DNA of 64,000 bases from Clostridium sp. (GCF_017888565.1 NZ_JAGHFX010000025.1:1-64000), one strand, 5' to 3'. Shown: positions 17,863 to 27,391, numbered from the stretch's first letter. Notes: a model not told the origin generated them from the sequence alone. A program made the numbers and translations.

Positions 17863-18168
17863 AAGATTAAATTTTCAATATAAAAATACACACAAAATGA
17901 AAAAAAAGGTGTTAAATAAAGTGAATTATTTAATGATTATATGAAAAATCAATAAATGAAGAAGTAAAAAATCTAGATAAGCCATCTAGATTTTATTAAT
18001 AACTATTTATCGTATATCTATATTAATAATCAAGTCTATAATAGTTAGTAGTATAAAAATAATGAAATAAGAAGTAATTAAAATATATGATAAAGTTAAA
18101 AATAATAAGAATAGGGAATTTTTAAAGTGTTAATACTAGTAATGTATATAAAAAGGAGCTAGATTTTA
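17863..18168. other. Intergenic region with one inverted repeat
   Basis: AT-rich. A perfect hairpin, AAAATCTAGAT with ATCTAGATTTT (17967-17994), is followed by ATTAATAA; it could be a second terminator. A site AAAGGAG precedes the next gene. Nothing else is recognised. Confidence 0.5.
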
Positions 18169-18507
18169 ATGACTAAAAAAAATAAAAATACTGATATAAT
18201 AATTTCGGTATTCATAATATATAATTGCTTTTTAGCTATTTTTTCAAATATTATTAGTACTAATTTTAAATATGAAAACTTTATTATGCTTGGAGTGATA
18301 TACTTAATCTCTTTAATAACTTATTTTGTAACTATAGAAAATTCAATTGTATTTATTATATTTATAGATTTTATTTATTCAAGCATAATTTTATACAGAC
18401 ATTTAGTTAAATTAGAAGAATTACAATTAAGTACTTTCTATTGGATATTACTAATTCCTATTACAACAGTTATTATACATAATTTAAGAAAATTAATTAA
18501 AGATTAA
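18169..18507 (+). CDS. Small polytopic membrane protein of unknown function
   Basis: 112 residues with four hydrophobic segments (about 10-30, 38-58, 60-76 and 88-104) and a short basic C-terminus. No family is recognised. A clear AAAAGGAG ribosome site and a terminator right after the stop support a real gene. Confidence 0.6.
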   Translation: MTKKNKNTDIIISVFIIYNCFLAIFSNIISTNFKYENFIMLGVIYLISLITYFVTIENSIVFIIFIDFIYSSIILYRHLVKLEELQLSTFYWILLIPITTVIIHNLRKLIKD

Positions 18508-18545
18508 AAATACAATAATTTATTTATATTATTGTATTTTTAATT
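18507..18545 (+). terminator. Terminator
   Basis: AAAAATACAATAAT pairs with ATTATTGTATTTTT around a T/A-rich loop and overlaps the preceding stop codon. Confidence 0.75.
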
Positions 18546-18577
18546 GACTTTATTACTTTACTATGATAAAGTAATAA
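18544..18577 (+). promoter_or_regulatory. Promoter with overlapping inverted repeat
   Basis: TTGACT (18544-18549) and TAAAGT (18567-18572) have a 17-bp spacer. The 10-bp arms TATTACTTTA (18551-18560) and TAAAGTAATA (18567-18576) lie over the spacer and -10, as a repressor operator would. It precedes the amino-acid ABC transporter genes. The regulator is unknown. Confidence 0.45.
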
Positions 18578-18613
18578 ATAGGTAAAGAATATGAATTGAA
18601 GGGGGATTTAATT

Positions 18614-19414
18614 ATGAAAATAATAAAAAAAATATTAATTACTTCATTATTAGGAGTAATGTCATTTGCATTAGTATCTTGCGGAGAAAAAAAAGTTGAA
18701 AATTCTATGGATAAAGAGGAATTAGTATTGGGGTTTGATGATACTTTTGTACCAATGGGGTTTAAAGACGAAAAAGGGGAATATACAGGATTTGATATAG
18801 AGCTTGCTAAAGAAATTGGTGAAAAATTAAATAAAAAAATTATATTTCAGCCTATAGATTGGAGTATGAAAGAGACAGAACTTAATAGTGGAAATATAGA
18901 TTTTATTTGGAATGGATATAGTGTCACTGAAGAGAGAAAAGAAAAAGTTACATTTTCAAAAGAATATTTAAACAACAGACAAGTTATTATAACATTAGCT
19001 GATTCGAAAATTAACTCTAAAAAAGACTTGAAGGATGCTGTAGTAGCTGCTCAAAATCAATCAAGTGCAGTAGATGCAATAGAAGGTGATGGGGATATAG
19101 TAAATAGTTTTAAGGATGGAAAAATAGTTACATTCGAAACTAATAACGAAGCCTTGATGGACTTAGAAGCAGGAAGAGTAGATGCAGTTGTTGCGGATGA
19201 AATATTAGCTAAATATTATATCAACCAAAGAGGGGCTGAAAAGTATAAAGTTTTAGATGAGGATTTTGGTAAAGAATCATATGCAGTAGGAATGAGAAAA
19301 GATGATAAAGAATTAGCAGAAGCTTTTAATAATGCTTTTGATGAATTAGTAAAGGAAGGTAAAGCTGGAGAAATATCAGAAAAATGGTTTGGAGAAGATA
19401 TAATAGCTAAATAA
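18614..19414 (+). CDS. Amino-acid ABC transporter substrate-binding lipoprotein
   Basis: 266 residues: signal peptide and lipobox (A-L-V-S-C23), then a type II periplasmic-binding fold (SBP_bac_3) with the typical opening LVLGFDDTFVPMGF and GFDIELAKEI. It binds a polar or sulfur amino acid outside the membrane and delivers it to the permease downstream. An in-frame TTG at 18596 lies before the ribosome site AAGGGGG, so the ATG at 18614 is the start. First gene of a three-gene set. Confidence 0.92.
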   Translation: MKIIKKILITSLLGVMSFALVSCGEKKVENSMDKEELVLGFDDTFVPMGFKDEKGEYTGFDIELAKEIGEKLNKKIIFQPIDWSMKETELNSGNIDFIWNGYSVTEERKEKVTFSKEYLNNRQVIITLADSKINSKKDLKDAVVAAQNQSSAVDAIEGDGDIVNSFKDGKIVTFETNNEALMDLEAGRVDAVVADEILAKYYINQRGAEKYKVLDEDFGKESYAVGMRKDDKELAEAFNNAFDELVKEGKAGEISEKWFGEDIIAK

Positions 19415-19464
19415 ACTTAAAGATAGTTAGGATAGTTAAATTAATTTGAGATGAGGTGGTTTCT

Positions 19465-20115
19465 TTGGAATTAATGAAGGATATAATAGCTTTTATGCCA
19501 CAAGTTTTAGAAGGACTAAAGGTAACAATAGAAATATTTATAATTACTCTAGTTTTATCTATACCATTAGGAGCTATGATTGCACTTGGAAGAATATCTA
19601 AAATAAAAATATTAAAATCAATAACTGGATTATATGTATTAGTTTTAAGAGGAACACCTCTTTTATTACAAATTTTATTTATATTTTTTGGTTTACCATT
19701 AATAAATATAAGTATTCCGAGGTTTCCTTCAGCAATACTGGCAATGGTATTAAATTATGGGGCATATTTTGGAGAGATATTTAGAGCTGGAATTTTATCT
19801 ATAGATAAGGGGCAATTTGAAGGGGCTGAGGTATTAGGATTAAGTAAAAAAGATACTTTTTTTAGAATTATAATGCCACAAGCATTAAAAAAAATATTTC
19901 CACCAGTTGCAAATGAAATTGTTACTTTAGTTAAAGATACAGCTTTAATTTATGTTGTAGGATTAGATGAGTTATTAAAAGTGGCTAAGATAGCTTCAAA
20001 CAGGCTTTCATCTCTAATGCCATTTGTAATAGTAGGCATTGTATATTTATTATTTAATGCACTAATAACAAAAGGTTTAGAAAGTATTGAAAAAAGGTTT
20101 AATTACTATCAGTAG
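19465..20115 (+). CDS. Amino-acid ABC transporter permease
   Basis: About 216 residues of the HisM/GlnP type, with the EAA loop EGAEVLGLSKKDTFFRIIMPQ and the family motif LRGTPLLLQ. It forms the membrane channel for the lipoprotein upstream. The start is likely the TTG at 19465 behind GAGGTGG; the GTG at 19456 lies within that ribosome site, and an ATG at 19474 is also possible. The ATPase gene follows after 12 bases. Confidence 0.9.
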   Translation: MELMKDIIAFMPQVLEGLKVTIEIFIITLVLSIPLGAMIALGRISKIKILKSITGLYVLVLRGTPLLLQILFIFFGLPLINISIPRFPSAILAMVLNYGAYFGEIFRAGILSIDKGQFEGAEVLGLSKKDTFFRIIMPQALKKIFPPVANEIVTLVKDTALIYVVGLDELLKVAKIASNRLSSLMPFVIVGIVYLLFNALITKGLESIEKRFNYYQ

Positions 20116-20127
20116 GAGGAGTAGTTT

Positions 20128-20805
20128 ATGCTGAAAATTCAAGGATTAAAGAAGAACTTTGGTAAATCTGAAGTTTTAAAAGGAATAGATTTAGAAGTGA
20201 AAGATGGCGAGATAGCGGTTATAGTTGGACCTTCTGGTGGTGGTAAAACAACATTATTAAGATGTGTAAATGGATTAGAGTTTTGTGATGAAGGAACAAT
20301 AGAAATTGATAATAAGTTTTTATGCAAAGAAGGAGCTTATAAAGAAAAAAAAGAATTCAATGAAGCAAGAAGAGAAATTGGATTAGTATTTCAAAATTTC
20401 AATCTATTTCCACATATGAATATATTAGAAAATTTAATTGAAGCACCGAAAAGAGTTTTAGGAGAATCAGATGAAGTAGCAAGGAAAAATGCAACAGAAA
20501 TTTTAGGTTTTTTAGGACTAAAAGATAGGTTAAGTAGCTATCCATATGAGTTATCTGGTGGAGAAAAACAAAGAGTTGCAATAGGTAGGGCATTAGCATT
20601 AAATCCAAAGTTAATGTGTTTTGATGAACCTACTTCTGCATTAGATCCAGGGATAACAGGTGAAGTAGCAAGCTTAATAAGAAGCCTTGCAAAAGGAGGT
20701 ATGAGTATGCTTATAATTACACATGACATGATATTTGCAGAAAAGGTAGCAGATAAAATTTATTCGATGGATGATGGTAAGCTTAAAGAAGGAAATATAT
20801 TCTAA
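20128..20805 (+). CDS. Amino-acid ABC transporter ATPase
   Basis: 225 residues with Walker A GPSGGGKTT (about 33-41), signature LSGGEKQR, Walker B LMCFDEPTSALDP and the switch His in ITHDM. It powers the importer encoded by the two preceding genes. It belongs to the GlnQ/TcyC type, and the substrate is not settled by sequence. Confidence 0.93.
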   Translation: MLKIQGLKKNFGKSEVLKGIDLEVKDGEIAVIVGPSGGGKTTLLRCVNGLEFCDEGTIEIDNKFLCKEGAYKEKKEFNEARREIGLVFQNFNLFPHMNILENLIEAPKRVLGESDEVARKNATEILGFLGLKDRLSSYPYELSGGEKQRVAIGRALALNPKLMCFDEPTSALDPGITGEVASLIRSLAKGGMSMLIITHDMIFAEKVADKIYSMDDGKLKEGNIF

Positions 20806-20843
20806 TAGATAATGGATAATTGATGAAAGAATGAAAAAGTTAA

Positions 20844-20939
20844 AAAATGAAAGAATTTAGGAATAAACTTCATAGAAGTTTAGAAAATTTATTTTTCTTA
20901 ATTTAGCATGCTAAATTATTTCCTTAATTCTTTCATTTT
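20844..20939. repeat. Two-hairpin dispersed repeat, copy A
   Basis: A 96-bp element with terminal inverted repeats AAAATGAAAGAATT and AATTCTTTCATTTT, though the left arm here reads AATTT. Inside are a palindrome around AATTTAGCATGCTAAATT and a hairpin AAACTTC-TAT-GAAGTTT. Its reverse complement is nearly identical to the element at 29567-29661. The flank 20806-20840 carries GATAATGGATAATTGAT, also present in variant form near copy B. It lies between convergent genes. No coding capacity. Confidence 0.85.
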
Positions 20940-20978
20940 GATATTTTAATAGTAAAATATTAAATTTTTATTATTTAA

Positions 20979-23600
20979 TTATTTTTTATCTTTCATTCTA
21001 AAGAATATTTTTATTATTTCATTTATAACAAATGGAATTAAAGATATTAATATCACTATTCCCCAATCTGTAAGTGTTAATGGATAAACTTTAAAGACTG
21101 ATGCTGTAAATGGTATTGTTATTATAGCAAATTGTAGCAAAATGCCTAATAAAACTGAACCAATGAGCCATTTATTTTTAAACACTCCAACTTGGAATAA
21201 TGACTTAGTTTCATTTCTCATAGCTAGTGAGTAGAATAATTGTGAAACGCTAAGTACAACGAATGCCATAGTTTGAGCATGTCTTAATGAATCTGGATAT
21301 AAATATTCTCCAAGTACAAAAGCAAATAATGTATTTGCACCAATCAAAATACCATTTAATATTAATAATTTACCCATTCTTCCAGCAAATAAGCTTTCTT
21401 TTGGATTTCTAGGTGGAAGTTCCATAACACCTTTATCTCCAGGATCAACACCAAGTGAAAGAGCAGGAAAACTATCTGTAATTAAATTTACCCAAAGAAT
21501 GTGTATTGGTAATAATGGGGCAGCCCAATTTAACAATATAGCAACGAATAATGCAACTACTTCACCTAAGTTACAACTTAATAGGAATAAAATAGATTTT
21601 TTTATATTATTAAAAATGTTTCTTCCTTCTTCTACAGCACTTACTATAGTTGTGAAGTTATCATCAGTTAATACCATATCTGCAGCACCTTTTGCAACGT
21701 CTGTTCCTGTTATCCCCATGGCAACTCCTATATCAGCTGCCTTTAAAGATGGAGCATCATTAACACCGTCACCAGTCATAGAAACAATATTACCATGAGC
21801 TTTAAAGGCTTTAACAATTTTAACTTTATGCTCAGGAGACACACGAGCAAAGACTCTATAATTATTAACTATCTTAGTAAATTCTTCATCTGAATAGGTA
21901 TCTATTTCACTACCAGACATAGCTTCTGAAATATCATTAGCAATGCCAAGTTCTTTAGCAATAGCTACAGCTGTATTTTTATGGTCACCAGTTATCATTA
22001 TTGTTCTAATTCCAGCATTTTTACTAACTTGAATTGAACCTTTTACTTCTTCTCTTGGAGGGTCTATCATACCCATAAGACCAACAAAAATTAAATCTTT
22101 TTCAAGGTCATCTATAGCAACATGTTCAGTATCTATAACTTTATATCCTAATGCCAAAACTCTTAATGCATCATCAGACATTAAGTTTGAAGCTTCAAGA
22201 ACTTTGTCTTTTTCTTCTTTTGTAAAATCTTTAATTTCTCCATTAATCAATATTTTATTAGAGATTTTTAAAATACTGTCTATGGCTCCTTTAGTGAATA
22301 CATTAAAGCCTTTATTATAAGTATTTACAGTGGTCATAAGCTTTCTGTCAGAATCAAATGGAATTTCATTTACTCTTTTGTGAGCTTTATTTAAATCCTC
22401 TTTAAATATATTGATTTTATTACCAACATCAATTAATGCAACTTCTGTAGGGTCACCAGTTTGAACACCATCCTTTGAAGTAGCATCATTACATAGAATC
22501 ATTCCATCAACTAATAATTTACTTTCATTATTTTTGATATCTATTTTTTCAAGAGCCTTAGTTTCTCCATTAACATAGAATTTTTTTACAGTCATCTTAT
22601 TAATAGTTAATGTACCAGTTTTATCTGAGCAAATTATATTAACAGATCCTAAGGTTTCTACAGAGGGAAGCTTTCTGATAATAGCATTTTCCTTTATCAT
22701 TCTTTGAACACCAAGGGCTAAAACAATAGCCACAATTGCAGGCAATCCTTCAGGAATGGCAGCTACAGCTAAACTTATAGAGGTCATAAACATTTCAAGA
22801 AAATCTCTTCCTTGGAACATAGATACTATGAACATAACTATTGAAATTCCAACAGCAGCAAAGCCTAAGGTTTTACCTAATTGAGCTAATTTTTTTTGAA
22901 GAGGAGTAGTATTTTCATCTTCTTCATCTAACATCTTAGCAATTTTACCTATTTGAGTGTCCATTCCAGTGGCTATTACTATACCTGTTCCTCTACCATA
23001 AGTTGCTAGGGTAGACATAAATGCCATATTATGCTGATCTCCAATAGGAACATCTTTTTCTTCTTTTATAATATCAGAATTTTTTTCAGCAGGAACAGAT
23101 TCACCTGTAAAAGCTGATTCTTCAATTTTTAAGTTTGCAGATTCAATTAATCTTAAATCTGCTGGAATATATCTACCTGCATCTATTACTACAATATCAC
23201 CAACAACAACTTCCTCTGATGCTATTTCAATAATTGAACCATCTCTTTTTACAAGAGCTTTTGGAGTAGACATATTTTTTAGTGCTTCCAAAGCTTTTTC
23301 AGCTTTAGATTCTTGAATAACCCCAATTATTGCATTAACAAATATTACGATTAAAATAATAATTGCATCACTTATTTCTCCTACAATTGCAGAAATTATT
23401 GCAGCAATTAGTAAAATGTAAATCATAACATCATTAACTTGCGATAAAAAAAGCTGTAAAATAGATTTCTTCTTTTTTCCTTGAAGTTTATTTAGACCAT
23501 TTTTTTCTAATCTTGATTTTGCGTCTGTTGAAGAAAGTCCATTAATGACATTTGAGGATAATTCTTCAATTATTTCTTCAGAGTTTTTATTAAACCACAT
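20979..23600 (-). CDS. Calcium-type P-type ATPase (P2A)
   Basis: 873 residues from the ATG at 23600 (GGAGGT site); an in-frame start at 23660 lacks one. Domains in order: N-terminal cation ATPase domain, actuator (TGES), M4 motif PEGLPA, phosphorylation site SDKTGTLT near residue 326, nucleotide domain, TGDGVNDAP hinge, and C-terminal helices. M4 PEGLP and late NLITDSFPALSLG fit SERCA/PMR1-like Ca2+ or Mn2+ pumps; LMO0841-type bacterial Ca2+ pumps are the nearest idea. It exports cations from the cytosol. Monocistronic. Confidence 0.92.
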   Translation of the reverse strand: MWFNKNSEEIIEELSSNVINGLSSTDAKSRLEKNGLNKLQGKKKKSILQLFLSQVNDVMIYILLIAAIISAIVGEISDAIIILIVIFVNAIIGVIQESKAEKALEALKNMSTPKALVKRDGSIIEIASEEVVVGDIVVIDAGRYIPADLRLIESANLKIEESAFTGESVPAEKNSDIIKEEKDVPIGDQHNMAFMSTLATYGRGTGIVIATGMDTQIGKIAKMLDEEDENTTPLQKKLAQLGKTLGFAAVGISIVMFIVSMFQGRDFLEMFMTSISLAVAAIPEGLPAIVAIVLALGVQRMIKENAIIRKLPSVETLGSVNIICSDKTGTLTINKMTVKKFYVNGETKALEKIDIKNNESKLLVDGMILCNDATSKDGVQTGDPTEVALIDVGNKINIFKEDLNKAHKRVNEIPFDSDRKLMTTVNTYNKGFNVFTKGAIDSILKISNKILINGEIKDFTKEEKDKVLEASNLMSDDALRVLALGYKVIDTEHVAIDDLEKDLIFVGLMGMIDPPREEVKGSIQVSKNAGIRTIMITGDHKNTAVAIAKELGIANDISEAMSGSEIDTYSDEEFTKIVNNYRVFARVSPEHKVKIVKAFKAHGNIVSMTGDGVNDAPSLKAADIGVAMGITGTDVAKGAADMVLTDDNFTTIVSAVEEGRNIFNNIKKSILFLLSCNLGEVVALFVAILLNWAAPLLPIHILWVNLITDSFPALSLGVDPGDKGVMELPPRNPKESLFAGRMGKLLILNGILIGANTLFAFVLGEYLYPDSLRHAQTMAFVVLSVSQLFYSLAMRNETKSLFQVGVFKNKWLIGSVLLGILLQFAIITIPFTASVFKVYPLTLTDWGIVILISLIPFVINEIIKIFFRMKDKK

Positions 23601-23752
23601 TAAAATACCTCCAAACTTTCTAAATTTTGTAAAAATAAATTTCTTATATAAGTATAGCATATTTACTTTTATTAATATTAATACATGGAAAAAAAAGTGA
23701 GAGAAAAAATATTTTTTAATGATATAATATCTATAGAGGAAGGGTGGAGATT

Positions 23753-24175
23753 ATGGAAATAAGTAGAATAAATAGAAAAAGTCCCGTTAAGCAAGATAGA
23801 AGAGTAATTTCTGAGAAAAAGGATTTTTCACAAAGTTTTAATCAAGCTAGGGAAAGAAAATCTGAAGAACAATTAAATCAAATGATTGAAGAAATACATA
23901 AAAAGGGTAATAGATTAGTAGTTACAAAAACATATGGTGATGTTATAGCTTATAAGAAGTTAATAAAAGAGTATTTAGAATCTATTTTAAAGTTTATGTA
24001 TGACACTAAAAAAGATATAAGTTTTTGGCAAACACAATATTTCATAACTGTAGATACTATAGATCAAAAGCTTGAAGAACTTACTAAATCTCTCTTAATG
24101 GGAGAGGGAGATAATTTAAATATAGCTTCTTCTATTGATGAAATACAAGGATTAATAGTTGATATATATAGATAA
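23753..24175 (+). CDS. YaaR family protein (DUF327)
   Basis: 140 residues. A charged, disordered N-terminus (1-45) is followed by a helical domain with KGNRLVVTKTYGD, YKKLIKEYLE and the late motif TVDTIDQKLEELT, typical of DUF327/YaaR. Function unknown; in Bacillus the gene lies near the replication/recombination genes, but here it stands alone. The ATG at 23753 is preferred over the GTG at 23744, which lies within GGGTGGAG. Confidence 0.8.
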   Translation: MEISRINRKSPVKQDRRVISEKKDFSQSFNQARERKSEEQLNQMIEEIHKKGNRLVVTKTYGDVIAYKKLIKEYLESILKFMYDTKKDISFWQTQYFITVDTIDQKLEELTKSLLMGEGDNLNIASSIDEIQGLIVDIYR

Positions 24176-24350
24176 AAAGAATAAAGTATTAAATATTTAA
24201 AATAATTATAATTGCAAAATAAATATATTTATGATACTTAATAAATAGATAAATTGTTTCGAATAATAAAGATTACTTGAAAATTATTATCAATAAGTCT
24301 ATTATTAAATAATAACAATAATATAATGTAGTAATAAAAGGAGGTTAGTT

Positions 24351-26063
24351 ATGGTAAAGAGATTTATTAGTTACTATAAACCATACAAAAAATTATTCTT
24401 TTTAGATATGTTTGCAGCATTTATAGCAGCAGCATGTGATCTTGTTTATCCTATGATGACAAGAACTTTAGTAAATGATAGCATTCCAAATAAGAATTTA
24501 AGAATGCTAGTGGTGTTCGGAGTTACTTTATTAATTATATATTTAATAAAAGCAGCTTGTGGTTATTTCATGCAATATTATGGACATGTTATGGGTGTAC
24601 ATATGCAAGGTGATATGAGAAAGGATATGTTCTTACATCTACAAAAATTACCTAATTCATATTTTGATAACAATAAAACTGGTGATTTAATGAGTAGAAT
24701 GATAAATGACCTTATGGAAGTATCAGAACTTGCGCATCATGGTCCTGAAGATTTATTTATTTCTCTTGTTATGTTAATTGGTTCATTTACTGTATTATGT
24801 ACAATAAATATACCTTTGACTCTGATCATATTCGCATTTATACCTTTTATTGTACTGTTTACTTGGAAGCAAAAGAATAAAATGATGAATGCTTTTATGG
24901 AAACTAGAGTAGAGACATCAGCAGTAAATTCAAATTTAGAGAATTCACTTTCTGGAATAAGAATAACAAAGGCTTTTGTATCACATGATCATGAAATAGA
25001 TAAGTTTGAAAATGGAAATAATAGATTTAAAAATGCTAGGTCAAGAGCTTATAAAGTTATGGCAGAATATTTTGCAGGTGTTGGATTTGGAATAGATATA
25101 TTAGATTATGTAGTATTAATAGCCGGTGGAATTTTCACATATTTCGATATAATAAATATAGGAGATTTCTTTGCATATCTTTTATATATAAAATTATTTA
25201 CTCAACCAATTAAAAAGCTAGTTAATTTCATGGAGCAATATCAAAATGGAATGACTGGATTTAAGAGATTTGTATCTATAATAGATGAAAAGATTGAGGA
25301 AGATGGAAGTTTAGATTTAAAAAATGTTAAAGGGCATATAAGATTTGAAAATGTTCATTTTAGTTATGATGAAAAAAATATTTTAGAGGGAATAGACTTA
25401 GATATAGAACAAGGGAAAATGCTTGCGTTAGTAGGACCATCAGGTGGTGGTAAAACAACTTTCTGTAATTTGATTCCTAGATTTTATGATGTAACAGAAG
25501 GAAATATAGCAATTGACAATGTAAGTATATATGATGTTACATTAGAATCTTTAAGAAAAAATATAGGAATAGTTCAACAAGATGTATTCTTATTTACAGG
25601 AACAATAAAAGATAATATATTATATGGAAAGCATGATGCTACTGACGAAGAAGTATTAAGAGCAGCAAAAAGAGCTAATATACATGAATTTATTATGTCA
25701 TTACCAGAAGGTTATGATACTTATATAGGAGAAAGAGGCGTGAAACTTTCAGGAGGACAAAAGCAAAGAATTTCAATTGCAAGAGTGTTCCTAAAAAATC
25801 CACCTATATTAATTTTAGATGAAGCAACATCAGCATTAGATAATACAACAGAATATATGATACAAAAGTCCTTAGAAGAATTATGTGCAGGAAGAACTAC
25901 TATAGTTGTAGCACATAGATTATCAACAATAAAAAATGCAGATGAAATCCTAGTATTAACTGATAAAGGTATTGAAGAAAAAGGAAGTCATGATGTCTTG
26001 TTAAAGAGAGAGGGATTATATAAAGAATTATATGAATCTCAATTCTTACATTTAAAAAAATAG
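24351..26063 (+). CDS. ABC exporter, fused permease-ATPase
   Basis: 570 residues: six-helix type I exporter domain (1-300), then an ATPase with Walker A GPSGGGKTT near 362, Q-loop IVQQDVFLF, signature LSGGQKQR, Walker B ILILDEATSALD and H-loop VAHRLS. It resembles MsbA/BmrA/YknU-type multidrug or lipid exporters, which work as dimers. Single gene behind AAAGGAGG; the substrate is not predictable. No partner exporter gene is adjacent, so a homodimer is likely. Confidence 0.92.
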   Translation: MVKRFISYYKPYKKLFFLDMFAAFIAAACDLVYPMMTRTLVNDSIPNKNLRMLVVFGVTLLIIYLIKAACGYFMQYYGHVMGVHMQGDMRKDMFLHLQKLPNSYFDNNKTGDLMSRMINDLMEVSELAHHGPEDLFISLVMLIGSFTVLCTINIPLTLIIFAFIPFIVLFTWKQKNKMMNAFMETRVETSAVNSNLENSLSGIRITKAFVSHDHEIDKFENGNNRFKNARSRAYKVMAEYFAGVGFGIDILDYVVLIAGGIFTYFDIINIGDFFAYLLYIKLFTQPIKKLVNFMEQYQNGMTGFKRFVSIIDEKIEEDGSLDLKNVKGHIRFENVHFSYDEKNILEGIDLDIEQGKMLALVGPSGGGKTTFCNLIPRFYDVTEGNIAIDNVSIYDVTLESLRKNIGIVQQDVFLFTGTIKDNILYGKHDATDEEVLRAAKRANIHEFIMSLPEGYDTYIGERGVKLSGGQKQRISIARVFLKNPPILILDEATSALDNTTEYMIQKSLEELCAGRTTIVVAHRLSTIKNADEILVLTDKGIEEKGSHDVLLKREGLYKELYESQFLHLKK

Positions 26064-26120
26064 TAAATAAAAGAGTTTTTATTGGGAAGAATAAAAAGGT
26101 AAAAATAACCCTATAATCTA

Positions 26121-26149
26121 TTGACTATAAATAAATAATTGTGTAAAAT
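26121..26149 (+). promoter_or_regulatory. trxA promoter
   Basis: TTGACT (26121-26126) and TAAAAT (26144-26149) with a 17-bp spacer. The start near 26156 falls five bases before the palindrome at 26161. Confidence 0.7.
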
Positions 26150-26160
26150 AAATACAAACG

Positions 26161-26177
26161 ATACCCCTTAGGGGTAT
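26161..26177. promoter_or_regulatory. CsoR/CstR-like palindromic operator
   Basis: The perfect palindrome ATACCCCTTAGGGGTAT has a short GC tract flanked by AT, the form bound by CsoR-family (copper) and CstR-type (persulfide) repressors in Firmicutes. In this AT-rich region a C4/G4 palindrome stands out. It overlaps the early transcribed region just before the trxA ribosome site. The regulator gene is not in the window. Confidence 0.6.
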
Positions 26178-26195
26178 ATTAGGAGGTAAATTTAT

Positions 26196-26510
26196 ATGGT
26201 TCAACATGTATCAGAAACAGATTTTAATGAAGTTGTATTAAAACATGAAGGAGTTGTATTAGTAGACTTTTGGGCAACTTGGTGTGGTCCTTGTAAAATG
26301 ATAGCTCCTGTATTAGAGGAAGTATCTAATGAAATAAATAATGCAAGATTTGTAAAAATTGATGTAGATGAAAATCCAAATATAGCTAATAAATATCAAA
26401 TAGCAAGTATTCCAACTTTAATGATATTTAAGAATGGTGCTCCAGTAGAAACTTTAGTTGGTTTTATGCCTAAGGATTCTTTAAAAGAAGCTGTAATTAA
26501 GCATCTATAA
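26196..26510 (+). CDS. trxA: Thioredoxin
   Basis: 104 residues with W-C30-G-P-C33-K and IPTLMIFKNG (cis-Pro loop). It reduces cytosolic protein disulfides and is itself reduced by the flavoprotein encoded 17 bases downstream. The start is preceded by AGGAGG. Co-transcribed with the reductase behind a CsoR/CstR-like operator. Confidence 0.96.
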   Translation: MVQHVSETDFNEVVLKHEGVVLVDFWATWCGPCKMIAPVLEEVSNEINNARFVKIDVDENPNIANKYQIASIPTLMIFKNGAPVETLVGFMPKDSLKEAVIKHL

Positions 26511-26527
26511 AATAAAGAGGTAGAAAA

Positions 26528-27391
26528 GTGAGCGAAAGATATGATATTGCAATAGTAGGTAGTGGTCCAGCTGGTTTATCAGCAGCTTTAAATGCAAAGA
26601 TAAGAAATAAGAAATTTATTATCTTTGGAAATAAGAACCTAACTAATAAGCTTGTTAGAGCACCTAAGATTAATAATTATTTAGGCTTTTATGGAATAAC
26701 AGGAGAAGGTGTTAAGGAAAGATTTCAAGAGCATATACAGGCTATGGATATAGAAATAACAGAAGAAAGAATTAATAGTATTTATGCAATGGGGGAGTAT
26801 TTTGCTTTAATGGCAAATGATAAAACTTTTGAAGCAAGGGCTGTTATTTTAGCAACCGGAATAGAATACACAAGACCTATAAAAGGTGAAGAAGAATACT
26901 TAGGTAAGGGTGTAGGATATTGTGCAACTTGTGATGCACCATTATATAAAGGTAAAGTAGTAACCATAATAGGTCATAACAAGGAAGCGGAGGAAGAAGC
27001 AAATTATGTTTCAGAGTTAGCTGGAGAAGTATATTATGTTCCTATGTATAAAGGCAATTATAAATTAAGAGATAATATAAAATTAATAGAAGATAAGCCA
27101 CAAGAAATAGTTGGTGAGTTAAAGGTAACTAAATTGATCCTAAATAAATCTGAAATTGAAACAGATGCTGTATTTTTATTGAAAGATTCAATATCACCAG
27201 GCCAGCTAGTTCCAGGTTTAAAAATAGAGGAAAATCATATCTTTGTTGATAGACTTATGAAAACAAATATACCAGGATGCTTTGCAGCTGGTGATTGTGT
27301 AGGTAAGCCATACCAATATATAAAATCTGCAGGAGAAGGTAATATAGCTGCCCTTAGTGCAGTTCAATATTTAGATAAAATTAAAAAATAA
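26528..27391 (+). CDS. Thioredoxin reductase, probably ferredoxin-dependent flavin type (FFTR)
   Basis: 287 residues of the thioredoxin reductase fold: FAD-binding GSGPAG (11-16), redox site C132-A-T-C135-D, and a C-terminal FAD block with AAGDCVGKPYQYI. The NADPH-binding parts of TrxB are absent: the GGGNSAxE region reads IIGHNKEAEEEA (147-158), and the HRRxxxR segment is VPMYKG. Clostridium acetobutylicum encodes ferredoxin-dependent flavin thioredoxin reductase with the same losses next to a thioredoxin. This protein most likely takes electrons from reduced ferredoxin. The start codon is GTG. It could be labelled trxB by homology. Confidence 0.82.
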   Translation: MSERYDIAIVGSGPAGLSAALNAKIRNKKFIIFGNKNLTNKLVRAPKINNYLGFYGITGEGVKERFQEHIQAMDIEITEERINSIYAMGEYFALMANDKTFEARAVILATGIEYTRPIKGEEEYLGKGVGYCATCDAPLYKGKVVTIIGHNKEAEEEANYVSELAGEVYYVPMYKGNYKLRDNIKLIEDKPQEIVGELKVTKLILNKSEIETDAVFLLKDSISPGQLVPGLKIEENHIFVDRLMKTNIPGCFAAGDCVGKPYQYIKSAGEGNIAALSAVQYLDKIKK

